Source of the DNA: Ruania alba
GTDB taxonomy: Bacteria > Actinomycetota > Actinomycetes > Actinomycetales > Beutenbergiaceae
DNA length: 64,000 nt
Direction: 5' to 3'
Assembly: GCF_900105765.1 (NCBI RefSeq)
Contig: NZ_FNTX01000001.1
Span: 806,001-870,000 of the forward strand
Of the stretch, positions 25,230 through 33,045 are shown piece after piece (the first letter of the stretch is position 1; each line of letters opens with the position of its first letter). Below the pieces are notes generated by a model. The model was not told where the DNA came from. It made no database searches and saw nothing but the letters and a program-made list of their open reading frames with translations. A program made the position numbers and the translations under genes.

Positions 25230-26027
25230 TCAGAGGGGGGTGAGGATGAGGGCTCGGCCGGTGCTGGCCTCGACCCACTCCGCCCGCACTCCGTACACGG
25301 CGGCGATCAGCTCGGGCGTGAGCACCTCCCGCGGCGGTCCGGCCGCGGCCACCTCCCCGTGTGCGAGCACCAGGACCTGGTCGCACACCTGCTCCGCGTG
25401 GGCGAGATCGTGCAGGGCCATCAGGACGCCCGTCCCGTGCCCGGCCACCTCCCGGACCAAGGCGAGCATGGCGAGCTGGGCGGCGACGTCGAGGTGGTTC
25501 GTCGGTTCGTCCAGCAGCAGCAGACGCGGCTGCTGCGCCAGCGCGCGGGCCAGCTGGACCCGCTGCCGCTCCCCGCCGGAGAGTGTGCCGAAGTCCCGAT
25601 CGGCCAGGTGCGTGGCACCGGCCCGGTCCAGGCACGTCTGCGCCAGCTCCAGATCGTCAGGGGAGTCGCCCCCGAACGCCGACCGATGCGGGATGCGCCC
25701 GAGCAGCACCACCTCGCGAGCGGTGAGTGCGACCTCGGTGTGCGCCTCTTGCTCCACCAACGCCAGGGTGCGGGCGCGCCGCCGGCGGCTCATCGCGCGC
25801 GCGTCCCGCCCGTCCAGCCGCAGCTGCCCGGCACTGGGCGGCAGGGCACCGATGACGAGCCGCAGCAGGGTGGACTTGCCCGAGCCGTTCGGGCCGAGCA
25901 CCCCGGTCACCTCACCCGCCCGCAGGCTCAGCCCGACATCGCGGAGCAGCTGCGCCGAGTCCACCTGGTAGCCGAGGCCTTCGGCCCACAGGTCCGCGAC
26001 CGTCACGTCCGCCGTCCGCGTACTCAT
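25230..26027 (-). CDS. ABC transporter ATP-binding protein, iron-siderophore/cobalamin/F420-0 type
   Basis: 265 residues from ATG 26027, overlapping the permease stop (ATGA). The Walker A motif GPNGSGKSTLL is near residue 39, the signature LSGGERQRVQLARALA near 138, and Walker B LLLLDEPTNHLD near 157, with the switch His in ALHDLAH. This matches the BtuD/FecE family of ATPases that energise import via FecCD-type permeases. It is the last gene of a binding protein - permease - ATPase operon. Substrate classes share this ATPase type; the binding protein and the F420 genes nearby make an F420-0-type transporter a possibility, with siderophore or cobalamin as alternatives. Confidence 0.88.
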   Translation of the reverse strand: MSTRTADVTVADLWAEGLGYQVDSAQLLRDVGLSLRAGEVTGVLGPNGSGKSTLLRLVIGALPPSAGQLRLDGRDARAMSRRRRARTLALVEQEAHTEVALTAREVVLLGRIPHRSAFGGDSPDDLELAQTCLDRAGATHLADRDFGTLSGGERQRVQLARALAQQPRLLLLDEPTNHLDVAAQLAMLALVREVAGHGTGVLMALHDLAHAEQVCDQVLVLAHGEVAAAGPPREVLTPELIAAVYGVRAEWVEASTGRALILTPL

Positions 26028-27157
26028 GAGGTGCTCCGGTTCCGCAGCAGCAACCAGGCGAACACGGGCGCCCCGATCGCCGCGGTGAGGATTCCCACCG
26101 GTACCTCGGAGGGGTCGAAGAACGACCGCGCACCGGTATCGGCCCACACCAGGAAGACAGCACCGCCCAGTGCTGCCAGAGGCAGCAACCGCACGTGGCG
26201 GGCGCCCACGAGCAGGCGCACCACGTGCGGCAGCACCAGACCCACGAACCCGATCGACCCGCTCACGCTCACCAGCGCGCCGGTGAGCAACGCCGTCAGG
26301 GTCAGCAGCAGCCAGCGGGTGCGTGGCACGTGCACGCCGAGGGAGGCGGCAGCCGTGTCCCCGAACGCGAAGGCGTCCAGGCTGCGCCCGTACGCCAGCA
26401 GCACCACGCCGATAGCCACGACGGCGGACCCTGCGATGGCCACCGACGTCCAGGTGGCCGAGGCCAGGGATCCCATCAGCCAGGTGATGATCTCCCGGTA
26501 GGAGTCACCCTGGGCGGTGGAGAAGATCACGAAGGAGACTCCCGCTGCGCATGCCTGCGCCACGGCGATCCCGGCGAGGATGGTCCGCCCCGGGGTGAGC
26601 CGGCCCCCGATCCCCGCCAGGGAGAGCGTGGCACCCAGGGCGAGGAGGGCGCCGGCGAAGGCGGCCAGCGGCAGTGCGACGGCCACCCCGAGCAGCAGCA
26701 CCGCGACGGCGCCGAGGGCGGCCCCGGAGGAGACGCCCAGCAGGTAGGGGTCGGCGAGCGGGTTCCGGGTGATCGCCTGCATCACGGCCCCGCACAGTGC
26801 CAGGCCTGCCCCCACGGACGCGGCGGTGAGCAGCCGGGGTGCGCGGCCCTGCCAGACGATCGCGTCCCGGATCACCGTGAGCGGGTTCTCCGGCACGGCG
26901 ACCGGCACGCCACGGTCGGCGAGCCAGGTGAGGACGTGATGCCAGGCGCTGCCGAGCACCTCCGCCGGAGTGATGGCAGCCGGGCCGATCGTCAAGGCCA
27001 CCAGCATCGAGCCGACCAGCACCAGCGCGCCCGTTGCCAGCCACGTCCCGAGCACCCCGCGCCGAGGCGGGTCACCTGGCGCGGGCGAGGGGCCGCCGTC
27101 GGGAGTCGACGAACGGCTGGGGGCGGGCTGACTGCGCCGCACGGCGGAGGTGGTCAC
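26024..27157 (-). CDS. ABC transporter permease, FecCD/BtuC family
   Basis: 377 residues from GTG 27157 (VTTSAVRRSQPAPSRSS), which overlaps the binding-protein stop by 4 bp (GTGA). A disordered, Pro/Ser-rich N-terminus of about 35 residues precedes a helical FecCD core of nine to ten spans. Family blocks include RAPRLLTAASVGAGLALCGA, then NPLADPYLLGVSSGAALGA, and near the end GSIGFVGLVLPHVVRLLVGA. A much longer frame upstream reads in the antisense of the binding protein and is not the start. It forms the channel of the importer encoded with the flanking genes. Confidence 0.9.
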   Translation of the reverse strand: MTTSAVRRSQPAPSRSSTPDGGPSPAPGDPPRRGVLGTWLATGALVLVGSMLVALTIGPAAITPAEVLGSAWHHVLTWLADRGVPVAVPENPLTVIRDAIVWQGRAPRLLTAASVGAGLALCGAVMQAITRNPLADPYLLGVSSGAALGAVAVLLLGVAVALPLAAFAGALLALGATLSLAGIGGRLTPGRTILAGIAVAQACAAGVSFVIFSTAQGDSYREIITWLMGSLASATWTSVAIAGSAVVAIGVVLLAYGRSLDAFAFGDTAAASLGVHVPRTRWLLLTLTALLTGALVSVSGSIGFVGLVLPHVVRLLVGARHVRLLPLAALGGAVFLVWADTGARSFFDPSEVPVGILTAAIGAPVFAWLLLRNRSTS

Positions 27158-28167
27158 GACACCGATGCCTCCAGCTCGGCCAGCTGGGTGGCGAGGTCGG
27201 CGACGGCCGGCACGCTGCGTACGCCCGCTTCGCTGGCGGGGAACGGCACGATCAGGTAGCGGCTCTCCTGCACGGCGGGCAGCACGGCGGTGGTCGGGGT
27301 GGATTCGAGCACCTCGATCTTGTGCTCGGCGGTGTTCCAGGCGGAGTCCACCAGCACGATCACGTCCGGGTTCTGCTCGGCGACGGCCTCCCAGGAGACC
27401 GACGCCCACGTCTCGGCGGTCTCGCCCATGATGTTGGTCAGCCCGACGGTCTCCATCAGCAGCTGCGGGGCGCCGATCCCGGCGCCCACGAACGGGGTGT
27501 CGGACCCGGAGGAGTACCACAGGGCGCTCAGGCCCGCCTCGGATGCATCGACCTCGGCGAGCTCGGCCTGCTGGCTCTGTACCAGCTCGGCTGCCTCGTC
27601 CGGTGCGCCGAGCAGCGCACCCGCTTCGGTGATCGAGTCGAAGACGTGGTCGAAGGTGAGCGGGTTCGGCTGGTACCCCTCGCCCTGGCAGGCGGCGGGG
27701 GAGACGTAGGTGGCGATGCCCAGCTCCTGCAGATCGCCTCGCTCCCCGGCGTCGTCGGCGGAGAAGTTCGACTCCCACCCCGCGAACACGAAGTCCGGCT
27801 CGGTCTCCAGCACCACCTCCTCCGACGGTGCCCGTTCGGCGAGCACCGGCAGGTCCGTGGCGGCATCGGCGAGATCCTCCGGCACCGGGCCGTCGGAGAA
27901 CGCGGTCCCCACCAGACGGTCCCCGAGGCCGAGGGCGAGGACCATCTCGGTGGAGGTGGACTTGATGGTGACGATCCGCTCGGGCGCCTCGGTGACGGTG
28001 ACCTCGGTGCCGCAGTTGTCCACGGTGACGGGATAGCCGGCGGAATCGGGAGAGGCTTCGGCAGAGCCATCTTCCTCAGGCGCGGGCGACGCCTCGCCGG
28101 CACAGGCCGTGAGGGCAAGGGCGAGCGGGATGGCGCACGCCAGGGCGGCGCGGCGGGGCAGCGGCAC
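27154..28167 (-). CDS. Substrate-binding lipoprotein, proposed F420-0 / siderophore-cobalamin ABC transporter
   Basis: 337 residues if started at GTG 28167, where GGAG lies six bases upstream; this gives a short lipoprotein signal ending LALALTAC, Cys at residue 22. A TTG at 28185 is a weaker start. The mature protein has the two-lobe TroA/BtuF layout: NCGTEVTVTEAPERIVTIKS, then LGDRLVGTAFSDGPVPEDLA and ETEPDFVFAGWESNFSADDA. These blocks remind me of the family annotated in actinomycetes as proposed F420-0 ABC transporter binding protein. That name rests on genomic co-occurrence, not on transport data. Cobalamin or ferric-siderophore binding would look similar. It leads the operon and the 130 bp upstream show no riboswitch that I can recognise. 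Confidence 0.8.
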   Translation of the reverse strand: MPLPRRAALACAIPLALALTACAGEASPAPEEDGSAEASPDSAGYPVTVDNCGTEVTVTEAPERIVTIKSTSTEMVLALGLGDRLVGTAFSDGPVPEDLADAATDLPVLAERAPSEEVVLETEPDFVFAGWESNFSADDAGERGDLQELGIATYVSPAACQGEGYQPNPLTFDHVFDSITEAGALLGAPDEAAELVQSQQAELAEVDASEAGLSALWYSSGSDTPFVGAGIGAPQLLMETVGLTNIMGETAETWASVSWEAVAEQNPDVIVLVDSAWNTAEHKIEVLESTPTTAVLPAVQESRYLIVPFPASEAGVRSVPAVADLATQLAELEASVS

Positions 28168-28296
28168 GAGGAACTCCAGGTTCAACTGAGGTGGAGGTGG
28201 CGCGCGGGACCCTCCGGCCAGATCCGGCCGGTCGACCGCGGGGCAGATCGGCCCCGGGGTGTCCGTGTGTGCAGTGTATCGAACGCCCGACGGCGG

Positions 28297-29112
28297 TCAG
28301 CTGCCCGGTCCTTCGATCGTCACCTCGACCTCATCACCGTCGTCCGTGGTCACGGTGGCCGTGTCGCTGAGTTGCACGGCGTCCGGGAACCACACGAGGA
28401 ACCAGCCCTCCATCACACTGGCTTCGGCAAAGCTGCCGTTCTCGGTGTGGAGTTCGACCGCGTCGACGTCCTCACCCACCGTGCCGAGGAAGACCGTCAT
28501 CGCACCGTGGTCGGGCGAGGGAGCCCACGGCTCACCCGTGAACGCCGAGTAGACACCGGTGCTGTCCGAGGGTTGGGGCGGGGCGCTCGTGCCAGGGTCG
28601 AAACTCTCGATGTGCGGGCGATATCCCAGGTCGGACCCCGGGTCCGGAAGCAGCACGCAGTACTGATAGGCACCAGCCTCGGAGGCTGAGAGGAGTATCT
28701 GGTGCTCGCCGCGTCGCTCGGCGAGCACGGGCGTGACCTCTGGCGCGTCCTGGTCCTCCGGCGCACCGAAGAACTGGTCCGGACAGATACTGGTGATCTC
28801 GTCCATCTCGGCGGGCCGCAGTTCGGTCGGCACCGGCGACCAGTCCGCGTACGCGGGCGCTCCGCCGTCGTCGGTCAAGGTGACGACGCCGACGGCCAGC
28901 AGAGCCGCGGCGGCCGCACCGGCCAGCATTCGGCGCGCGGCGACCGGGGGCTGCCTCGGGGTGAGCTCGGCGACCTCGTCCGCCGTGGCGGCGCTCGCGG
29001 CGATCCGGGCATTCACCTGGTTCAGGAGCGCCCGGGACTCTGCTTCGTCGACAGGGGGAACGTCCGGCTTCAGCGAACGCACGGCACGCAGCAGCGTGGA
29101 GTCGTCAGCCAT
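28297..29112 (-). CDS. Membrane protein partner of the ECF sigma factor (CU044_5270-like, possible anti-sigma)
   Basis: 271 residues, starting 8 bp inside the end of the sigma-factor gene. An N-terminal cytoplasmic region of about 60 residues (MADDSTLLRAVRSLKPDVPP) is followed by one membrane helix, about residues 62-79 (LAGAAAAALLAVGVVTL), and a roughly 190-residue extracytoplasmic domain. The arrangement, and the N-terminus, resemble CU044_5270-family proteins that travel with SigE-like ECF factors in actinomycetes. There is no clear zinc-finger (HxxxCxxC) anti-sigma motif. I infer that it holds or tunes the sigma factor in response to an outside signal. The outer domain contains a pair of Cys (SICPDQF and YQYCVLLP) and no recognised enzyme motif. 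Confidence 0.7.
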   Translation of the reverse strand: MADDSTLLRAVRSLKPDVPPVDEAESRALLNQVNARIAASAATADEVAELTPRQPPVAARRMLAGAAAAALLAVGVVTLTDDGGAPAYADWSPVPTELRPAEMDEITSICPDQFFGAPEDQDAPEVTPVLAERRGEHQILLSASEAGAYQYCVLLPDPGSDLGYRPHIESFDPGTSAPPQPSDSTGVYSAFTGEPWAPSPDHGAMTVFLGTVGEDVDAVELHTENGSFAEASVMEGWFLVWFPDAVQLSDTATVTTDDGDEVEVTIEGPGS

Positions 29113-29614
29113 GGTGTCCCCCCTTCTGTGTGGTGCGGTTCAGTAGGTGCAGCAGCCGCCGCCGAGCCCGGAACAACCGGACAGCGAAGGCCGACTTCGT
29201 GGTGCCCAGCACGGTGGCTGCCTGGTCGTTGCTGAGTTCCTCCCACGCCACGAGCGAGATGACCTCCTGCTCGGCGGGGGTGAGTCGGTTCCACGCATCG
29301 GCCAAGTCCTGACGGTTCGCGATCGACGTGGCCAGGTCGGTCTGTGGTTCCTCGGGTTGCTGGTCGATCCGGACCTTGAGCAAGAGCTGGCGGTTCTGGG
29401 CTCGCAGGTGGTTGCGCAGCACGTTGCGCGCCACCCCGAACAGCCACGGGCGCGCGTCCACGGGCACATCGTCAATCCGACGCCATGCCACCACGAACGT
29501 CTCGGCCACAATGTCCTCGGCCTCCGCCTCTGTGCGGCGGCGGATGAAGGCCAGCAACTCACGGTGATTCTCCCAGTAGAGAGTCTCGAACCGCCCCTCC
29601 GGGCCGGCCTTCAT
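29105..29614 (-). CDS. ECF RNA polymerase sigma factor
   Basis: 169 residues. The sigma-2 region covers about residues 10-75 (FETLYWENHRELLAFIRRRT, EDIVAETFVVAWRRID) and the sigma-4 region about residues 105-160 (LTPAEQEVISLVAWEELSND, ATVLGTTKSAFAVRLFRARR). No long C-terminal extension is seen. The ATG follows GGAGGAGG, one of the strongest ribosome sites in the window. It is coupled by an 8-bp overlap to a membrane protein that may control it, and it is divergent from a secreted protein gene at 29768 that could be part of its regulon. The promoter sequence it reads cannot be stated. Confidence 0.93.
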   Translation of the reverse strand: MKAGPEGRFETLYWENHRELLAFIRRRTEAEAEDIVAETFVVAWRRIDDVPVDARPWLFGVARNVLRNHLRAQNRQLLLKVRIDQQPEEPQTDLATSIANRQDLADAWNRLTPAEQEVISLVAWEELSNDQAATVLGTTKSAFAVRLFRARRRLLHLLNRTTQKGGHHG

Positions 29615-29767
29615 CCACCTCCTCCCCGTCCCTTACACCTAGACATGTCCGGCACCCAGGGGGTGATTACACACGACTTTTGTGTCACGATCAGATCACG
29701 CAGTGAGGCGACCCTCAGTCCGGCGTGGCTTCGTGCGTTCCCCCAGCCCTCGACGCAAGGCCAGTTC

Positions 29768-30496
29768 ATGTATCGCTTCGCACAAATCAGATCCCGGGCC
29801 ATCCTCGCCGCCTCGCTCAGCGTGGCGCTTGCTGCGGTGGCGTTCCATGTCGGGAGCACCTCACCTGCTCGAGCCGATGTGCCCGTGTCGGGTGATGCGC
29901 CCGGGGACGAGGCGCCGACAGACTCCTCCACGGTTGCGGAGTGGGAAGCCTGGGCCGAGGCGCTCGAGATCGAGGCGAACACCACGGACTGGGCAGCAGA
30001 CTCGGCTGCCCGGGGGTGTGAGCTCGTCTCGATCGACATCAGGCACACCACTGTGCCAGAGAGCGAAGGGGCACCGGACGGGCTTACCGTGCCGATCGTG
30101 GAACGGACCGAGGACTGCACCGCGCCCGCCACGTTGTCTCAGCAGGACGCCCCGCAGAGTCGTACCGACTCCAGCTTGTCCACCGCTGCCTCCGCCTGTG
30201 CGAGCACGTCCGGTCCCGGCAGGATCTGCCTGAGCCGCTCCGGCAGTTACGTCACGTCCTCGTTCACCTACTACGGGTCCTCGAGCCCGAACGGGTTCAT
30301 CCGGATCTACAAGCGGTCCAGCTCCTCCGGCTGCGGGACCGGTAGCACCCTCGCCACCGGGTCGCACTACACCTACTCCTACGGTGAGACACACAGTGTC
30401 TCCGCCTATGCCGGGTACGGGAACTACTCCGCCTCGTTCTGGCGCAAGCTCAGCTGGGGGCACACCAACTGGGGCACGGTCTGCGACACTCTCTGA
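29768..30496 (+). CDS. Secreted protein of unknown function
   Basis: 242 residues from ATG 29768. A signal peptide is clear: basic start (MYRFAQIRSR), hydrophobic core AILAASLSVALAAVAF and the cleavage site ARA/D at residue 36. The mature part has an acidic N-terminal half and a C-terminal half rich in Ser, Tyr, Gly and Thr (SGSYVTSSFTYYGSSSPNGF, YSYGETHSVSAYAGYGNYSA), with cysteines that could pair (CELVS, EDCTA, CASTSGPGRICLS, SGCGTG, TVCDTL). This looks like a small beta-rich exported domain, perhaps binding surfaces or peptidoglycan. I recognise no family. It stands head to head with the ECF sigma gene, 153 bp apart. Confidence 0.72.
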   Translation: MYRFAQIRSRAILAASLSVALAAVAFHVGSTSPARADVPVSGDAPGDEAPTDSSTVAEWEAWAEALEIEANTTDWAADSAARGCELVSIDIRHTTVPESEGAPDGLTVPIVERTEDCTAPATLSQQDAPQSRTDSSLSTAASACASTSGPGRICLSRSGSYVTSSFTYYGSSSPNGFIRIYKRSSSSGCGTGSTLATGSHYTYSYGETHSVSAYAGYGNYSASFWRKLSWGHTNWGTVCDTL

Positions 30497-30525
30497 CACT
30501 CCCGCACTCGTGACACGATGAGTGC

Positions 30526-31281
30526 ATGAGCATGCAGCCGCGCGCCGTGGTGACCGGCGCATCCACCGGAATCGGTGCCGCCACGGTGCGGGCACTGCGG
30601 GGGCGAGGGTACGCCGTCGTGGCCACGGCGCGCCGGGAAGAGCGCCTGCGGGCGCTTGCCGAGGAAACCGGGTGCGACACGGTGGCCGCCGATCTCACTG
30701 AGCCCGACGACGTCGCTCGCCTCGCCGAGCATGTGCGAGCTGGGGGCGGCCTGACCGCGCTGGTGAACAACGCTGGCGGCGCTCGCGGGGCGGACCCGGT
30801 CGAACGTGGGGACATCGATGACTGGGAGGAGATGTACCGGATCAACGTGCTCTCCACCCTGCGGGTGACGCAGGCGCTGCTGCCTGCGCTGCGGGCCGGC
30901 GGAGGCGGGGACGTGCTGGTGCTCACCTCGACCGCCGCGCACGACACCTACCCTGGCGGTGGCGGCTATGTCGCGGCCAAGCACGCCGAGCGGGTCATCG
31001 CGAACACGTTGCGCCTCGAGCTGGGCGGCGAACCGATCCGGGTGATCGAGATCGCCCCCGGGATGGTGCGCACCGAGGAGTTCTCGCTGAATCGGCTCGG
31101 CGATGCCGGTGCGGCGGACGCGGTCTACGACGGGGTGCAGAACCCGCTCACCGCCGACGACATCGCCGACGCGATCACGTGGACGCTCACCCGCCCCCGG
31201 CACGTGAACATCGACTCGATGCTGATTCGGCCGGTGGCGCAGTCGTCCAACACGCAGGTGGCGCGGCACGTCGGACTGTAG
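30526..31281 (+). CDS. Short-chain dehydrogenase/reductase (SDR)
   Basis: 251 residues from ATG 30526. The NAD(P)-binding TGASTGIGAA is at residues 10-19, NNAGG near residue 81, and the catalytic pair is in YVAAKHAE near residue 147 with the Ser in LTSTAAHD. ATARREERLRAL after the second strand points to NADP preference through Arg residues. The closing VNIDSMLIRPVAQ is like the YdfG / serine-3-dehydrogenase group of classical SDRs. The substrate is unknown. A CACGAT box lies 6 nt before the ATG. The next gene is convergent and 10 bp away. Confidence 0.88.
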   Translation: MSMQPRAVVTGASTGIGAATVRALRGRGYAVVATARREERLRALAEETGCDTVAADLTEPDDVARLAEHVRAGGGLTALVNNAGGARGADPVERGDIDDWEEMYRINVLSTLRVTQALLPALRAGGGGDVLVLTSTAAHDTYPGGGGYVAAKHAERVIANTLRLELGGEPIRVIEIAPGMVRTEEFSLNRLGDAGAADAVYDGVQNPLTADDIADAITWTLTRPRHVNIDSMLIRPVAQSSNTQVARHVGL

Positions 31282-31291
31282 CGGCCTGCGG

Positions 31292-32065
31292 TCAGCGGCC
31301 GGCCACCACGTCCAGCGCCATCGCCGGGTCGTCCGTGCAGAGGGCATCGATGCCGCGGTCCCTCAGCTCGCGGGTGCGCTCGCGGGAGTTGACGGTCCAT
31401 ACCCAGGCCGCCAGACCGCTGGCCTGGATGGCGTCGATGTCGTCGGCGGTGAGGTGACGTTCCCACACGGAGACGCCACCGGCTCCGTGCTGCGTCGCGA
31501 AGGCGATCGCCTCCTCGAGGGGCCCGATCCGGTCCAGCATCGCGCGCACCGCCGTCTCGGCTTCGGGGCGGGCGGACCGCACCTGTTCCAGCAGTACCGC
31601 CTCGTTGCCGGCGTGGCCCAGGCTGAGCGGGTAGGCCACCAGCCCTGGCACCAGCTCGGTCAGATGGGCGAGCGCTTCCCAATGACCTCCCGAGGCGAAC
31701 CAGCGCACCTGCGGATGCTGCGCCGTCACCCGGGCTACCGCATCGACGGCGGCTGGGTCCTTGATCTCGACGTTCACCTGAGCGTCCGCACCCACCAGGT
31801 CAAGCACCTCGGCGAGGGTAGGGACGTGTTCGCCCGAGCCGGCATCAGTGCGAGCCAACTCCGCCTCGGTGTGAGCGTTGACCGCGCCCGTGCCGGAGGT
31901 GGTCCGGTCCAGGGTGTCGTCGTGGATCACCACGGGGACACCGTCGGCGCTCAGGTGCACGTCCAGCTCGATGCCGTCCACCCCGAGCTCGATGGCGCGG
32001 TCGAAGGCCGCCAGGGTGTTCTCCGGTTGTTCGGCACTGGCTCCGCGATGGGCGTAGATCTGCAC
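31292..32065 (-). CDS. Glycerophosphodiester phosphodiesterase
   Basis: 257 residues from GTG 32065, which follows GGAGGGG at a normal distance; the longer 288-residue frame has no such site. The GDPD signature is complete: IYAHRGASAEQPENTLAAFD (catalytic His and the metal-binding Glu), ELGVDGIELDVHLSADG and VVIHDDTLDRTT (second His). No signal peptide is seen, so it acts in the cytoplasm, cleaving glycerophosphodiesters such as glycerophosphocholine to glycerol-3-phosphate and an alcohol. It is convergent with the SDR and divergent from the GNAT gene at 32227. Confidence 0.9.
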   Translation of the reverse strand: MQIYAHRGASAEQPENTLAAFDRAIELGVDGIELDVHLSADGVPVVIHDDTLDRTTSGTGAVNAHTEAELARTDAGSGEHVPTLAEVLDLVGADAQVNVEIKDPAAVDAVARVTAQHPQVRWFASGGHWEALAHLTELVPGLVAYPLSLGHAGNEAVLLEQVRSARPEAETAVRAMLDRIGPLEEAIAFATQHGAGGVSVWERHLTADDIDAIQASGLAAWVWTVNSRERTRELRDRGIDALCTDDPAMALDVVAGR

Positions 32066-32214
32066 GCTGGGTCCCCTCCAGGTCGGTGGCGGCGAAAGTG
32101 GTCCGTGCCACCACGCTAGGTCGACCGGGTGCCGGTCAGGTGAACGTGGCACGAACAATCATGGCCGGCGCGGGGCGGAGCTGAAATCCCGGTGACCGAA
32201 CGCTGTGATGTCGC

Positions 32215-32220
32215 TACTGT
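32215..32220 (+). promoter_or_regulatory. -10-like box TACTGT, probable leaderless start
   Basis: TACTGT ends 6 nt before the ATG at 32227 with no Shine-Dalgarno sequence between. Confidence 0.45.
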
Positions 32221-32226
32221 CGGCGG

Positions 32227-32913
32227 ATGGACCCCGCCTGCACACCTGCTCTGACGGCGCTCTGGCCGCCCGCCGGTCTGACCGTGCGGGCCGGGGACCT
32301 GGAGCTGCGCTACCTCGACGACGAGTTGCTGGTTGACCTGGCCGAGCTGGCCTCCCGCGGTGTGCATGCCCCGGAGGCGATGCCGTTCGTGGTGCCCTGG
32401 ACCCGAGGGACTCCCGAGGAGATCGCTCGCAGCGTACTGCGCTACCAGTGGCAGACGCGGGCATCGATGAGCCCGGACGCCTGGGGTCTGGAACTGGCTG
32501 TGCTGCATCAGGGACGCCCGGTGGGGATCCAGGCGGTCGGCGGGAAGGATGTGCCCACCACTCGGGTGGTCGGCACCGGATCCTGGGTCGGCCGGGAGCA
32601 CCAAGGGCAGGGCATCGGTACCCGGATGCGGGCGCTGGTGCTGCACCTGGCCTTCGACGGGTTTGGCGCGCAGGTCGCCCGGACCGAGGCGTGGGTGGAC
32701 AACCCAGCCTCCAACGCCGTCTCCCGCAAGCTCGGGTACCGCGAGAACGGCCTCATCCGTGAGGCCCGGGAAGGGACCGCCGTCGAGCACCGTGCCTACC
32801 GGCTCGAGCGAGCCGACTGGGAGGCGCACCGGGTCGCCCACCCCAAGGTGCACCCGGGCGAGGTGACCTACCAGGGACTGGACGCCGTCAGGGAGTTCCT
32901 GCACCTCCCCTGA
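32227..32913 (+). CDS. GNAT family N-acetyltransferase (RimJ/RimL-like)
   Basis: 228 residues. The acetyl-CoA site is GREHQGQGIGTRMRALVLHL near residues 120-140, followed by NPASNAVSRKLGYRENG and the RimJ-type ending VEHRAYRLERADWEAHR. This is the group of Ala/Ser or small-molecule acetyltransferases acting on protein N-termini or amines; the target is unknown. The ATG is preceded by a TACTGT box and no ribosome site. A very long perfect hairpin starts 5 bp after the stop codon and probably ends the transcript. Confidence 0.85.
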   Translation: MDPACTPALTALWPPAGLTVRAGDLELRYLDDELLVDLAELASRGVHAPEAMPFVVPWTRGTPEEIARSVLRYQWQTRASMSPDAWGLELAVLHQGRPVGIQAVGGKDVPTTRVVGTGSWVGREHQGQGIGTRMRALVLHLAFDGFGAQVARTEAWVDNPASNAVSRKLGYRENGLIREAREGTAVEHRAYRLERADWEAHRVAHPKVHPGEVTYQGLDAVREFLHLP

Positions 32914-32917
32914 CCGC

Positions 32918-32973
32918 CGAGCGCAACCTGGTGCGGCGTTTCCCGCCGGAAATGCCGCACCAGGTTGCGCTCG
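32918..32973. terminator. Perfect 20-bp inverted repeat after the GNAT gene
   Basis: The arms at 32918-32937 and 32954-32973 (CGAGCGCAACCTGGTGCGGC and its exact complement) flank a 16-nt loop. The stem is longer and more perfect than a terminator needs and has no T-run. It begins 5 bp after the GNAT stop and ends 72 bp before accD1. A terminator or a repeat-family element are both possible. Another such stem is at 58980-59037. Confidence 0.65.
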
Positions 32974-33045
32974 CACGCGGTGGAGCGGGGGCGGTCGTGG
33001 CATCCTGAGCGTGCGGGCGATCCCCGCACCACCCAAGGAGAGTCG

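Noticed and set aside
26028-27778. 584-codon version of the FecCD permease
   Set aside because: The extra N-terminal residues are the antisense of the binding-protein gene; the GTG at 27157 gives a normal family length and a GTGA overlap.
27154-28296. Cobalamin riboswitch ahead of the FecB-type operon
   Set aside because: I looked for a conserved B12-box-like sequence in the roughly 130 bp upstream and saw none; the gap is also short for the full structure.
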